11,552 bases of DNA from Cephalothrix spiralis. Lineage: Eukaryota > Nemertea > Palaeonemertea > Archinemertea > Cephalotrichidae. Under the pieces are notes generated by a model, which worked only from the letters and a program-made list of their open reading frames with translations, was not told the DNA's origin and ran no database searches. Below are positions 1 to 7,938 of this stretch, in pieces. Position numbers and translations under genes: made by a program. Position 1 is the first letter of the stretch; the number at the start of each line of letters is the position of its first letter. The stretch is from contig JAUCNG010370594.1 in the NCBI GenBank assembly GCA_032353305.1, positions 1 to 11,552 on the forward strand, read 5' to 3'.

Positions 1-503
1 GCAACAAAACCGATGAATTTTTGACTGCCTTAAAATTGACATTTTGCGATTTCAATCATCCCACCTGCCATATAAAACTATTTTTAAGGGACTTCCTCAA
101 CATGTAGGCACGAGATCTTAACATTAAAATGATCCTCTTAACTAAAGGAATCTTTATAGGCAATAAAAAAAAATTCACAATTTTTTTGCTAACACCGTGC
201 ACATACCTTAAGCGTAAAGGAAAAACTCTTCCACAAAAGAACAGTCAAAAGTTTCAGTTTATTTCAAATTTCATTCATGTATTCGCCTAAATAATTCGCT
301 CGCTAGGAACGCTAGTGGTGACAAGCTAAACGAATAAGCACACGGAATAACAACAGATTAATCTGCAGTCTGCACTATAGCTCAGCTATTATGTTATCAG
401 TTTTTTTAACATATGTAGTGTATTATTTTTGTTGATATTTTTCCATTTCTTTATTTAAGAAGGTAAACCAGAAAATACCTGAATATTTTAACCTCTCATG
501 ACA
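1..503. other. Left flank, no gene recognised
   Basis: AT-rich DNA upstream of the gene A second exon, presumably intron of gene A. I looked for an ATG followed within about 40 nt by a phase-1 GTRAG donor, as in genes B and D, and found none. The last part, from about 470, resembles the end of the gene B intron. Confidence 0.45.
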
Positions 504-521
504 CTTATTTTAAAATTTCAG

Positions 522-781
522 TTCATGGTAGCTTGGTTGATGGGTTTAATCTTGATAACTTCATAGATAAGATAAGGGTCGTCAAAGTTGAGGAAGATGG
601 CAATGAATATTGCGAAGAGGGTCTCGTCGAATATTTTCAAGAACAGTTGGAAATATTCTTTCGTGATTTTAAAAAGTTGGTAAAGGAAGAATTGTTGATT
701 ATGACTTCCTTCGATAAAGACACAGTCAGACTTGAATTGAGTGGATTAAGAATTTATGTACCCATATATGCATTTAGGTGA
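522..781 (+). CDS. Gene A: second (main) exon of an uncharacterised small-protein family, exon 1 not found
   Basis: I do not recognise this family. The exon begins after the acceptor at 520-521 (TTTCAG) in phase 1 and encodes 86 residues to the TGA at 779-781. It starts at the conserved F-H-G and continues with VDGFNLD, a strand-like IRVVKVE, the acidic EEDG, then EYCEEG, a helix ending FFRDFKKLVKE, MTSF and IYVP. No signal peptide or membrane segment is seen, so a soluble intracellular protein is likely. It aligns along its length with the exon in gene B and more distantly with C and D. The last 18 intron bases (504-521) are identical to those before gene B exon 2. No phase-1 first exon with a good donor is visible in 1-503, so exon 1 is probably left of the window, or the copy is a promoterless relic. 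The frame is open, which favours a functional or recently functional gene. It lacks about 11 residues that B has before the IYVP segment. Confidence 0.62.
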
Positions 782-904
782 GATGATATTGTATTCAATA
801 TGCTGAATATGGATTCAAATAGTCCTGGCTCAATTTAACCGGACAAAATAACAATGAAGTGCCTGAATACATTGATTAGGAATTATTTACTGCATTTAAC
901 AGTT

Positions 905-910
905 AATAAA
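905..910 (+). terminator. Possible poly(A) signal of gene A
   Basis: A canonical AATAAA hexamer lies 124 nt after the stop codon of gene A, within an A-rich stretch. The spacing is normal for a short animal 3' UTR. AT-rich DNA produces this word by chance, so support is moderate. Confidence 0.4.
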
Positions 911-987
911 GAAAAATAGATAGATATATAGATAAAATTTATTCTGGTTAGGTTATTTGTATTCATCGTTAAGACTAGTTGCAAGAA

Positions 988-1023
988 ATGGCCACAGGTA
1001 ATCATTTGCGTTGGAAGATCCCA
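988..1023 (+). pseudogene. Exon-1-like relic or alternative first exon of gene B
   Basis: An ATG in context AGAAATGG opens the reading MATGNHLRWKIP. This resembles the first exon of gene B (MAAGNNFRNAP) residue by residue over the first eight positions. The donor found after codon 11 in gene B is absent here: after CCA the sequence runs on AAATTTC. An alternative donor, CAG/GTAATC at 997/998, leaves ATG GCC ACA G, which is phase 1 and would join gene B exon 2 in frame. It is therefore either a decayed exon 1 left by a duplication or an alternative first exon. No TATA-like box is obvious just upstream. Confidence 0.42.
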
Positions 1024-1234
1024 AAATTTCTCGCTTTTTCTATTTTCAAAATCTAGAGATCTTTCATTGGTAGCAAAGTGTTGTTCCTACAATTAAGATG
1101 TAAACCAGTTTGTGAGGCACAGCATATGCATACATATAGTTTGATAAAACGCCATCAATAGGCCTACTGCCCCAAGTTATATGATGAACTGTCAGAAGCG
1201 ACTAAACTACATTTTCGCAAATTTAACAGGAGAA

Positions 1235-1670
1235 CAGGGTGTCCCAATGACGTCATATCATATTGTGCCTTAATTATAAATTGATCATATCACTGCTGGT
1301 GATCACTAGAGAGATCATGCATGGTCTTCTCTTTCAAATAAAATCAATTTTGTGTAAATCTGTACTAACAACAACTGATCGAGCTACATAAATTTCCCCA
1401 AAGGACCAACATGTTAAATCTCCCCAAATGAACGTCCTTTCTCGAAAAATGTATTTTTGTGACTTTTAATTTTTTTAAATTTCTTATTCAATTTACTTGT
1501 CTCAAAAAAATAATTCAAAATTAAAATGCACTGAAAATATTCCAGATTAATTTTAGAGTGATTGCAAATAGCATTCTCTCGATTTATTATGGGATTTAAG
1601 ATGGTTCTTCTGGAGAATCATCGTAGCTCCCTTAATTAGTTATGAACACACTAGCACCAATAGAGACCAA
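1235..1670 (-). mobile_element. Decayed non-autonomous inverted-repeat DNA transposon, copy 1
   Basis: The left end reads CAGGGTGTCCCAA, matching the end CAGTGTGTCCCAA of the second copy at 2227. The interior, especially 1381-1493, is the reverse complement of about 2430-2570 in that copy. Shared blocks include GAGCTACATAAATTTCCC, CCCCAAATGAACGTCCTTTC and TTTCTTATTCAATT. The right end is not clear, so the boundary near 1670 is approximate. No open frame for a transposase is present, so this is a MITE-like or internally deleted element. The TCCCAA-type terminus and possible TA target in copy 2 are compatible with the Tc1/mariner group, but that is inference. Confidence 0.6.
1248..1255. promoter_or_regulatory. 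Perfect CRE/ATF palindrome inside transposon copy 1
   Basis: TGACGTCA is the full consensus site for CREB/ATF bZIP factors. The same octamer occurs near the end of copy 2 at 2260-2267, so it belongs to the element and was spread by it. It lies about 690 bp upstream of the gene B start. Use as an enhancer is not shown by the sequence. Confidence 0.35.
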
Positions 1671-1874
1671 GAAGCATTTCTTCGAGAATAATTCAAGTTT
1701 TACAATTTTAGGATATAATATAATATCATAAAATAAATCAATGTTTATTGTTCATTTGTCAATATAATTGAAATTACAATTATTATTTTGTCTGGTGATT
1801 TCAAAGAGTTTGTTTATATAGGTCAATCTTCTACGTCGTAAAAAAACCTTTTAAGTCATGGTCAGATTATTTCA

Positions 1875-1898
1875 CATAAAAAAACCGAACTAGGAAGT
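1875..1898 (+). promoter_or_regulatory. Putative core promoter of gene B
   Basis: A TATA-like CATAAAAAA is followed by ACTAGGAAGT, and the gene B ATG lies 64 bases after the box begins. Gene D has TATATATA followed by ACCAGGAAGT in the equivalent place, so AGGAAGT (an ETS-type GGAA core) is conserved between the two promoters. The box is a weak match on its own. Confidence 0.35.
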
Positions 1899-1938
1899 AA
1901 TATGAAATTTAACACTATCTTTAGGACGATTTATTAAA

Positions 1939-3242
1939 ATGGCCGCAGGGAACAATTTTCGGAACGCACCATGTGAGTATATTATATATCACAACTCTTT
2001 ATTACCGGATGTAAGGTATATGACGCCTGCCGCACACTAGGCTCATGTTCGCAAATTTCAGCTCAAACTTATTTTCTCTAGAACCGTTTTCACTTGGAGA
2101 TATAATTGATATTCTTAATGAAAAATGATGTTCAGTTTGTAAAAAATATCCAAATATTTCATTGCCTATAATTTCATAAACTATTCTTAATGTCACATTA
2201 TTTTCACTATACAGAATTCATATATACAGTGTGTCCCAATATTATGGAAAACAGCCAAATGACGTCATATATTGTGACTTAATTATGAATATTTTAATAA
2301 TTGCAAAAAATACCTATTTGAGAACATGGTCTTCTGAGCTCCCGAAAAATACAGATTTTTTGAAGATATGTTCATAACTAAGTGAGCTACGACGTTTTTC
2401 AATTTTTGATCAAACAAATTGTGAAAATAATTGAATAAGAAATTTTAAAAAAATGAAAAAGTCCTAAAAAAAACACATTTCCAGAAATCAAATTTTCGAG
2501 AAAGGACGTTCATTTGGGGAAATTCAACTTGGTAGTCCTTTTGGGAAATTTATGTAGCTCAATTGTTGTTTGACAGATTTGCACCAAATTTATTTAATAT
2601 TAAGATAAGACTATTTTCTCTCTGGTGATCACTCACTAGCAGCGATATGGTCAATTCATAACTAAATAGGAAGTTTGGGATACCCCATTATTTGATGGTT
2701 ATCTGTATAAATAATGACTGCTTTTTTGTAGGGAAGGTCCTGGCAGTTTACTAATATTTCCAAAATTTTATGTCATTTATATTCTAACACTTGAAGAAGT
2801 TTTAATAAAACGAAATTTGTGTTTTATAAATAAGTGTTGTTTCCTGTGTCAGTGGTTCTTGTTCATCTGAACAATTTGCAGCCTGTAAAACACTGACCTG
2901 CTAGAAATACCTGCAAATTAATCTCCTGATTCTTATTTTAAAATTTCAGTCCATGGTAGATTAGTCGATGGTTTTGATCTTAATCGCTACATAGGTCGGA
3001 TTAGGGTCGTCAAAGTTGAGGCAAATGGTCGTAACGAATATTGTGAAGAAGGTCGCATTGAGGACTATAGAGATTATTTGGTTGACTTCTTTCGTAATTT
3101 TCAAGAGTTGGTAAGAAGGGAAATAGTGACAATGTGTTGCTACGATGAAAGAACAATTCAGATTGCTTTAAGGATTGCACCAGGAACAAGCAGTGGATTG
3201 AGAATATATTTACCCATTGAAGCAGTAGCAAGGTGGATGTGA
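1939..3242 (+). CDS. Gene B: two-exon uncharacterised small protein
   Basis: The family is unrecognised. Exon 1 is 1939-1972: a strong start context (AAAATGG), eleven codons MAAGNNFRNAP, one extra base, then the donor GTGAGT. Exon 2 is 2950-3242, after acceptor TTTCAG, and ends with TGA at 3240-3242. The splice is phase 1 and rebuilds F-H-G. The predicted protein is 108 residues: RLVDGFDLNRYIGRIRVVKVE, an acidic/Gly turn, NEYCEEGRIED, a helix with DFFRNFQELVRRE, a variable IAPGTSSG insert, then LRIYLPIEA and a short RWM tail. There is no signal peptide or membrane helix. Exon 1 length matches gene D exactly and exon 2 length (293 nt) matches gene C exactly, which supports the model. The 977-bp intron contains a transposon-like copy. 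It is closest to gene A. The frame is intact throughout, so it is likely a functional gene, although transcription is not shown. Confidence 0.7.
1973..2949 (+). other. Intron of gene B
   Basis: A GT-AG intron with donor GTGAGT and acceptor TTTTAAAATTTCAG. Beyond the transposon at 2227-2688 I see only AT-rich unique sequence. The last 50 or so bases are homologous to the intron end before gene A exon 2, with the final 18 identical. Confidence 0.6.
2227..2688 (+). mobile_element. Non-autonomous inverted-repeat DNA transposon, copy 2, in gene B intron
   Basis: The left end is CAGTGTGTCCCAATA preceded by TA. The right end is TTTGGGATACCCCAT followed by TA. The inward words GTcCCAA and TTGGGatAC form a short imperfect terminal inverted repeat, consistent with a TA target duplication. 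It is about 462 bp long with no coding capacity. Copy 1 upstream of gene B is in the opposite orientation. It carries TGACGTCA at 2260-2267. The exact termini may be off by one or two bases because the repeats have diverged. Confidence 0.6.
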
Positions 3243-3243
3243 A

Positions 3244-3269
3244 GAATATTGCGAAGAAAGTCGCACTGA
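3244..3269 (+). pseudogene. Short duplicated fragment of family exon 2 just after gene B stop
   Basis: GAATATTGCGAAGAAAGTCGC, starting two bases after the gene B stop codon, matches the exon-2 segment coding EYCEEGR at 23 of 26 positions. The frame is different from that of gene B. It looks like a small remnant of another copy or of an internal duplication. A chance alignment with the gene A 3' flank cannot be excluded. Confidence 0.35.
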
Positions 3270-3628
3270 CAATTACTGTAACAAATATGTGTTTTCATTA
3301 AAAACACCAGTTACTGTAGGAACCTTTAATTGATTGAGAATGTAATATTTATCATGGCAGTAAAAATGATAAATCTGAATTTATAAAAACCTAAATGCCA
3401 GCAGTATTAATTGCCCTATGTATAACCCAAACTTTTATAATTAGATGTACATGTACCTCATGTGTTGTGATTAGAACTGTTAATACATTTTAAATGGATA
3501 ATCTATACTACCGGTAATAAGATTGATTCTAGTTTGGTTATTGGTATAGATATTGTATCTCCTGTTAGATTTGTATCCTGCATAAATTAATGAAAGTCCA
3601 TCTTTTAATGTTTTATTATTAGTTATTA

Positions 3629-3824
3629 AGGGTGCGTCTCAAAATGTCAACTGACGGATAGAGGCCTGAACGGATAGAAAATGTAACTCGAAGTGTCGAT
3701 GCATTGTATATATACTATGCGTATTTTTAAAATCGACACTTCATTTCTCATGGCAGTACATTTGGAAGGGGGGGAGGGGGTAAAACCTATCCGTCAATTA
3801 GGTGTTGACATTTTGAGAGCCTCC
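3629..3824. mobile_element. Small hairpin MITE-like element
   Basis: Perfect 15-bp inverted repeats, TCTCAAAATGTCAAC at 3637-3651 and its complement at 3804-3818, flank a second inverted pair (TGACGGATAG near 3652 and CCTATCCGTCA near 3785). An inner perfect 10-bp pair lies at 3692-3700 and 3732-3741. TA dinucleotides lie just outside both ends and could be a target duplication. It is about 196 bp and non-coding. The right arm holds a G-rich run at 3768-3780. The family is not identified. Confidence 0.6.
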
Positions 3825-4032
3825 TAAATCAATTTATACAGTTGGGCCCGTTTACTGCGCTGATCATGGAACAGGCTCATGAATTACTAACAGACAGAAA
3901 TATGACCATAATCTACAATCCCATACGGAAAAGTTTTTTCATGGGGATAACATGCGCATTGAATTTAAAAAATTCGATCAAAACTTAACTATACGTGTAG
4001 TTTAGTGCCTATATTGTGAAATATCTTTCATG

Positions 4033-4126
4033 TTTGCATGGTTGAATAACCTAATTCAGCTAAGCTCAGCTAAGAGGAATCATATATACGCAATTATTTC
4101 TTTGGGTTTTTCAAAGCTTATATTTA
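4033..4126 (+). promoter_or_regulatory. Promoter of gene C: conserved upstream word plus TATA box
   Basis: TTTGCATGGTTGAAT at 4033-4047 matches TTTGCATGGCTGAAT upstream of gene D at 14 of 15 bases. TATATTTA at 4119-4126, followed by GACACAGG, corresponds to TATATATA and GACTTGACCAGG in gene D. The upstream word includes TTTGCAT, the core of an octamer (POU) site. The arrangement, with the word 86 bp before the TATA here and 67 bp in D, suggests a shared ancestral promoter. Confidence 0.45.
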
Positions 4127-4148
4127 GACACAGGCAAAAACATGGATT

Positions 4149-4220
4149 AGGACTGCATGGAAATGGACAAGGAAAGAAAGTGTAAGGACTGCATGAAAAT
4201 GGACAAGGAAAGAAAGTGTA
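4149..4220 (+). repeat. 36-bp tandem duplication of gene C exon 1 with its splice donor
   Basis: Units at 4149-4184 and 4185-4220 differ by a single base (G to A). Each contains the ATG, eight codons, one extra base and a GTAAG donor. The unit is a multiple of three and no stop is created, so reading through the first donor gives an in-frame protein extension. Gene C therefore has two possible starts and two possible donors, all phase 1. Confidence 0.9.
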
Positions 4221-4898
4221 AGTCTTTATTGGTTCATTAAAGATATGTAACTGTGACCAGTTCCATTCAAAAAATTTAGATAATTAAATGATTTAGGACT
4301 TGAGGAAGTTTTTCCAGTGCTTTCCGTGAGATCGCTTACTGCGCACTGCTCCGTTTACTAGTAGTAGTAGTAGTAGCATGGTTTATTGACCAAAATGAAT
4401 AAACATAATAATAGTTCACGGGATATCAGTTCAGAAATTCAAGAAATAACAAATTGAATATACCAATAAATTTAATCATATAATTTTGATAATTTTTTTC
4501 AACCTGTACTAAAAAGTCAAAGATTTAACAAGGTGTATGATCAATCATCAATTTCTTGAAGTTTAAAATTGTACCAACATTATAAATATTATCTATTTGT
4601 TTCAGTTAATGGAAACATTGTTCCTGGATTCAACCTTGAAAGTATTTTAAATGACATTAAAATATACACTGTCAATAAAGATGAAGATGGAGATGAATGT
4701 TGGGAGGAAAGTTTCATAGACGATATGAAAAGATTTTTCACTAAGTTATTCCGTGACCTAAAGAAAGAGGGCAAGAAAGGACTGTTAGAGTTAACGTCAT
4801 TTGGACCAGATATCAGGATACGTCAGAAGAATAACGTCTACGTTATACCAGGAGAAGCTTTTGATTACTACCAATTATCGGAATCGGATTCGGATTAA
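4157..4898 (+). CDS. Gene C: two-exon uncharacterised small protein with duplicated first exon
   Basis: The family is unrecognised. Exon 1 starts at ATG 4157 with a stop (TAG 4148-4150) in frame just before it. It can end at 4181 (donor GTAAGG), giving MEMDKERK, or at 4217 (donor GTAAGT, the better match), giving 20 residues with MxMDKERK twice. Starting at 4193 gives MKMDKERK. Exon 2 is 4606-4898, acceptor TTTCAG, 293 nt, ending TAA. The products have 105 or 117 residues: F-N-G, GFNLESILNDIKIYTV, NKDEDGDECWEES, a helix with FFTKLFRDLKKEGKKG, LLELTSFG, VYVIPGEAFDYY and an acidic SESDSD tail that looks like a casein kinase 2 target. No signal or membrane segment is seen. It is closest to gene D. 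The first ATG has a weak context; the third codon (ATG GAC) is stronger. Confidence 0.72.
4359..4376. repeat. (TAG)6 microsatellite
   Basis: Six perfect TAG units in the gene C intron. No function is suggested; it is likely length-polymorphic. Confidence 0.9.
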
Positions 4899-5647
4899 CA
4901 GAATCATAATGCATTAAAATACATGAAAGATACGGAAACTTATTCATGGAAGAATGAGTCTAAAATACACAATTTGATACAATATTTTTTACTAAAAACA
5001 ATTGTAAACAAATTAATTATATACTACATTAGTATTGATCAAAGAATAACTGAAATGGGAGGAAAAATAATATTCTCTCTAAATCCAGCCCACTATTTTT
5101 CGGTCATTTTGAGAACGCCTTAATTGTCATATAGGACATATATAGACAGTAAAACAAATCCTACGTTTACATATAAAATATGTCAGTGCCTTCACTTCCA
5201 GTATGTACTTCTAACATTTATTCTAGTCATTTATCGTTGTTTACTGTTTTGTATTTTTGTATAAAGTAATATTTGTAATATAGATATTTAAAGTTCAAAT
5301 TAAACTGCATTTTATATATAAAAAGTGATCAAAAGTGAGTTGCAATTAGGGTCGGATTTTATTAAGTAAGTTTTGGTAACAAAAAAGAACAATTAAGAAA
5401 AGAAAAATATGTAACAAAATTTAACTTAAATGCAACTCCTGCATGCATAAATTTGACATAAAAAACAACATATATGTCATATATATTGTAGAGTTTATGT
5501 ATAGTGTGGAGTCCATGATCGTCTGTATTATCATTTTGCTTAAATTATTCAGAACATACCAATTCAAAATGTTTTACCGGTACATAAAGGATTCGATTGA
5601 AAAACGTTTAACTAGGCAAGTTCCTTGAAACATATTCTTTATACATT
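4899..5647. other. Gene C 3' flank and intergenic AT-rich DNA
   Basis: ATTAAA at 4913-4918 is 15 nt after the stop, close for a poly(A) signal. ATAAAGTAATATT at 5261-5273 is repeated exactly after gene D at 6558-6570, so the 3' flanks are homologous and the real mRNA end may be in that region. Short open frames at 4923-5123 and 5443-5628 have no family resemblance or splice context and look fortuitous. Confidence 0.45.
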
Positions 5648-5737
5648 TTTGCATGGCTGAATGGTTAAAATACCTGGGGTAGGGCTGAATGCATTTATTT
5701 TTATTTTGTAATAATATATATAGACTTGACCAGGAAG
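5648..5737 (+). promoter_or_regulatory. Promoter of gene D
   Basis: TTTGCATGGCTGAAT at 5648-5662 is shared with gene C. A clear TATATATA lies at 5715-5722, and CCAGGAAGT at 5730-5738 corresponds to CTAGGAAGT upstream of gene B. The ATG follows the TATA box by 42 nt, predicting a 5' UTR of only about 15-20 nt. Confidence 0.5.
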
Positions 5738-5763
5738 TTATTTGCAGGCATTTAGAAAGGAAA

Positions 5764-6313
5764 ATGTCGGCGGGTGATTCTTCTCTGGAAAAAGAATGTA
5801 AGTTATTTGTTAGTTCACTTTTGTTTTAATTTTTGTCCTTTTTTTAGAACTAGGTTGTGGCTGCTGGAGTTCCATTAAAAAACCTTTGAAATTAATTGTG
5901 CGAAAAGTCTTTATCGTGATCTCATCTACCATGCGTGCACACGTCTTAAGAATCGTCTTAAGTAATGTCCATTTGACCAGGGTATAATTGTAATGAGTTA
6001 ATTGTAAATTAATTTTTATTTAACTCTTTTTCAGTTCATGGTGACATTGATTCTGATTTAAACATTGACAGTTTTCTTGGTGATATAAAAATCTACACCT
6101 TCGAGAAAGATGAGGACGGAGATGAGTGTTGGGAGGAAGGTTTCATTGACGATATGAAAGGCTTTTTCACTAAGTTGTTCCGTGACCTAAAGAGAATGAT
6201 CAATGAAGGGATTATAGAACTAACCTCCTTTGGGTCCAAATATCCGGATTCGTGATACAATCCAAGGAAGCGTCTACGTTGTGCCAAGAAAAGCATTTAA
6301 ATACTTGCAGTAG
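5764..6313 (+). pseudogene. Gene D: two-exon family member with a one-base frameshift near the C-terminus
   Basis: Exon 1 is 5764-5797 (MSAGDSSLEKE plus one base, donor GTAAGT). Exon 2 starts at 6035 after TTTTTCAG. The phase-1 splice gives F-H-G, DSDLNIDSFLGDIKIYTF, EKDEDGDECWEEG, a helix FFTKLFRDLKRM and IIELTSFG, very close to gene C. At the AAA of 6238-6240 one extra A, compared with C, shifts the frame, and TGA follows at 6253-6255. The encoded protein would have 84 residues and lack the final VYV-P segment. The displaced frame still carries the conserved ending and stops with TAG at 6311-6313, so the shift is recent or a sequencing error. The run is only three A long, which makes a homopolymer error less likely. 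Promoter and splice sites look intact. Confidence 0.7.
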
Positions 6314-7938
6314 ACCTGTATGACCATTTCGATGCCCTCAGCACTTGTTATAGCTTCTCTTCACAAGGTATAGATGATGCGTGCATTATCATAACGAGGT
6401 TATCGAGATGCTGGATGACAAGTCTATGCTTAATGACCTTATATTTATACCAATTTGGAAATTCAAAGAACAATACTCAAGTATCAGAAATTCCTAAATT
6501 TAATTATGAATGCTCATTTTACCTTTTTCTACATAATTTAGGCCTACAATGTATATTATAAAGTAATATTAATATATTGTAATAGGTATAGTATTTATTG
6601 TGTTCCTATGCCTTCTCAATGATTGTTAATTAGTTTAATTTAAAAATGAGTATCATAATTTCTATAAGAGATCATATAAGATTCGTACATGTAGATCCTC
6701 CAGGATCTCCTACAATTTGTACATGCATTTCAGTTTTTGTTAATAATTATTATATGATATCGTAAATTATATTAAAATAATCATAAATAGTGACATTTTT
6801 TTGTAAATACATATGTATATAGCCTAATTATTGACATTGTAAATTATATTATAATTAAGGTACACTGTATATACACATTTTAATTTAAAAATAATTTTCT
6901 TCTTTTCTTGTCCGTAGTAGATATCCCAGCAAAGAGCCATTCTTTTAGACAGTCTCCATTCTTAGAACTACATTGTATATTACATGGACCAGGAAATTCC
7001 AAAAGTCTCGCTCAGTAACATATTCGGCTAAAATCCTTTCATGTTGACCTGAATAATTATAACCTTTGGCCTATAGCCTACATGTATAGTATTTTTAAAT
7101 GGTCTATCTAATTCTAAGAAAATTATGTCGAAGTAGCGAGCGAGACGTGAATCTCTTGGGTTCGAGACTCTAACATAGGGGAAGAGGAAGAAAGCAAAAC
7201 AATATCAAATGTTTCAAATATAAGACATTTTCAGGATTTTTCAGTTAATTGGTAAAAAGTGCAAAAAATGATACCGGTAGCCAGGCCTAACTGAAGTAGG
7301 CCTACTGCCCGAGAACCTAAGATTCAGGCCGTACCCTACTATGCTTTCTTCAAGTGCTTCAGTTTTTGGATGTACGGCTACATATGCAGATCAAGTTCCG
7401 CTTTAGAGTACGGGTACGTTAGGTCTAGCTTACATACTATAGATTCTAGGCTCTTTATACTCAAAGTACGATATGCAGTTCAATTGATCTCAAATTAATT
7501 CCTAATAACCAGTTCTAACAACCATGCCAGTCTATCCGCTAAAGCGGATCTCTGATCATTGTCTCTTTTCTACGATCACACTACTTTCAATTGAAATGAC
7601 GTTTTTTAAAATAATTTTTGGAGAAGGATCGAGGCTGTAATTCCGCCACTTAAATCAAATATGCAAGCGGTCCAATAGACTGTTAATTAGAACTAGTTTG
7701 AGTCTTGACTCAAATTAACTTTTAGGAACATCGATCAAGATTTTTAATTGACGAATCTGCGGCACTGGTCCGTAATTATGCTGTATTTTGCATTTATATC
7801 TAGTGTTTTAAGCGGCACAGTATAGCCGCTTACACCATTGTGTTTTTTTATAACGGAATTTGAGCACGCAAAATAACTTGAGTTTAATTGATAAATCTGT
7901 GCTCTTAATAACTTTTTTGATAACTGTCGAAACTAAAG
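6314..7938. other. Intergenic region between gene D and BUD13
   Basis: The gene D 3' flank (ATAAAGTAATATT at 6558-6570) is followed by very AT-rich DNA to about 6900 and then more mixed sequence. Two TAGGCCTA-type words occur. A CCAAT box at 7672-7676, about 263 bp before the BUD13 start codon, may belong to its promoter, and no TATA box is evident there, as is usual for a housekeeping gene. I found no exon of either gene family. Confidence 0.45.

Larger units (their letters stand above)
782..1938. other. Intergenic stretch between gene A and gene B exon 1
   Basis: This stretch contains the gene A 3' flank with its AATAAA, an exon-1-like piece at 988-1023, and the decayed transposon-like copy from 1235. 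The last 270 bases hold the gene B promoter region. I see no other coding potential. Confidence 0.6.
3243..4118. other. Intergenic stretch between genes B and C
   Basis: This stretch holds the exon fragment at 3244, an ATTAAA at 3297-3302 that could be the gene B poly(A) signal, the hairpin element at 3629-3824 and the upstream promoter word of gene C at 4033. No other gene is seen. Confidence 0.5.

Noticed and set aside
776-784. Possible splice donor AG/GTGAGA overlapping the gene A stop, and AG/GTGGAT at the same place in gene B
   Set aside because: Genes C and D end normally at that point with no donor, and no matching downstream exon is visible; kept only as a remote alternative for extra exons.
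2002-2196. 64-codon antisense open frame in the gene B intron
   Set aside because: It lies in AT-rich intron sequence, resembles nothing and has no splice or promoter context.
3010-3231. 73-codon antisense frame opposite gene B exon 2
   Set aside because: It is the complement of a real exon; the sense frame has family homologs and correct splice sites.
3763-3780. G-quadruplex candidate in the G-rich run
   Set aside because: There are two long G runs with one break, not four runs separated by loops; a quadruplex is possible but unsupported.
4569-4605. Reading gene C exon 2 upstream into the intron as an unspliced frame
   Set aside because: Homology to the paralogs stops exactly at the CAG acceptor at 4603-4605 and no good ATG exists in the extension.
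5443-5628. 61-codon hydrophobic frame after gene C
   Set aside because: The hydrophobicity comes from AT-rich composition; there is no family resemblance or promoter.
6970-6995. ACCAGGAA with TATATTAC upstream, similar to the gene D promoter
   Set aside because: No ATG and donor of the family follow it; the match is short and may be chance.
7120-7175. tRNA or tRNA-derived SINE suggested by GGTTCGAGAC (B-box-like)
   Set aside because: The T-stem pairs poorly and no acceptor or anticodon stem can be built.
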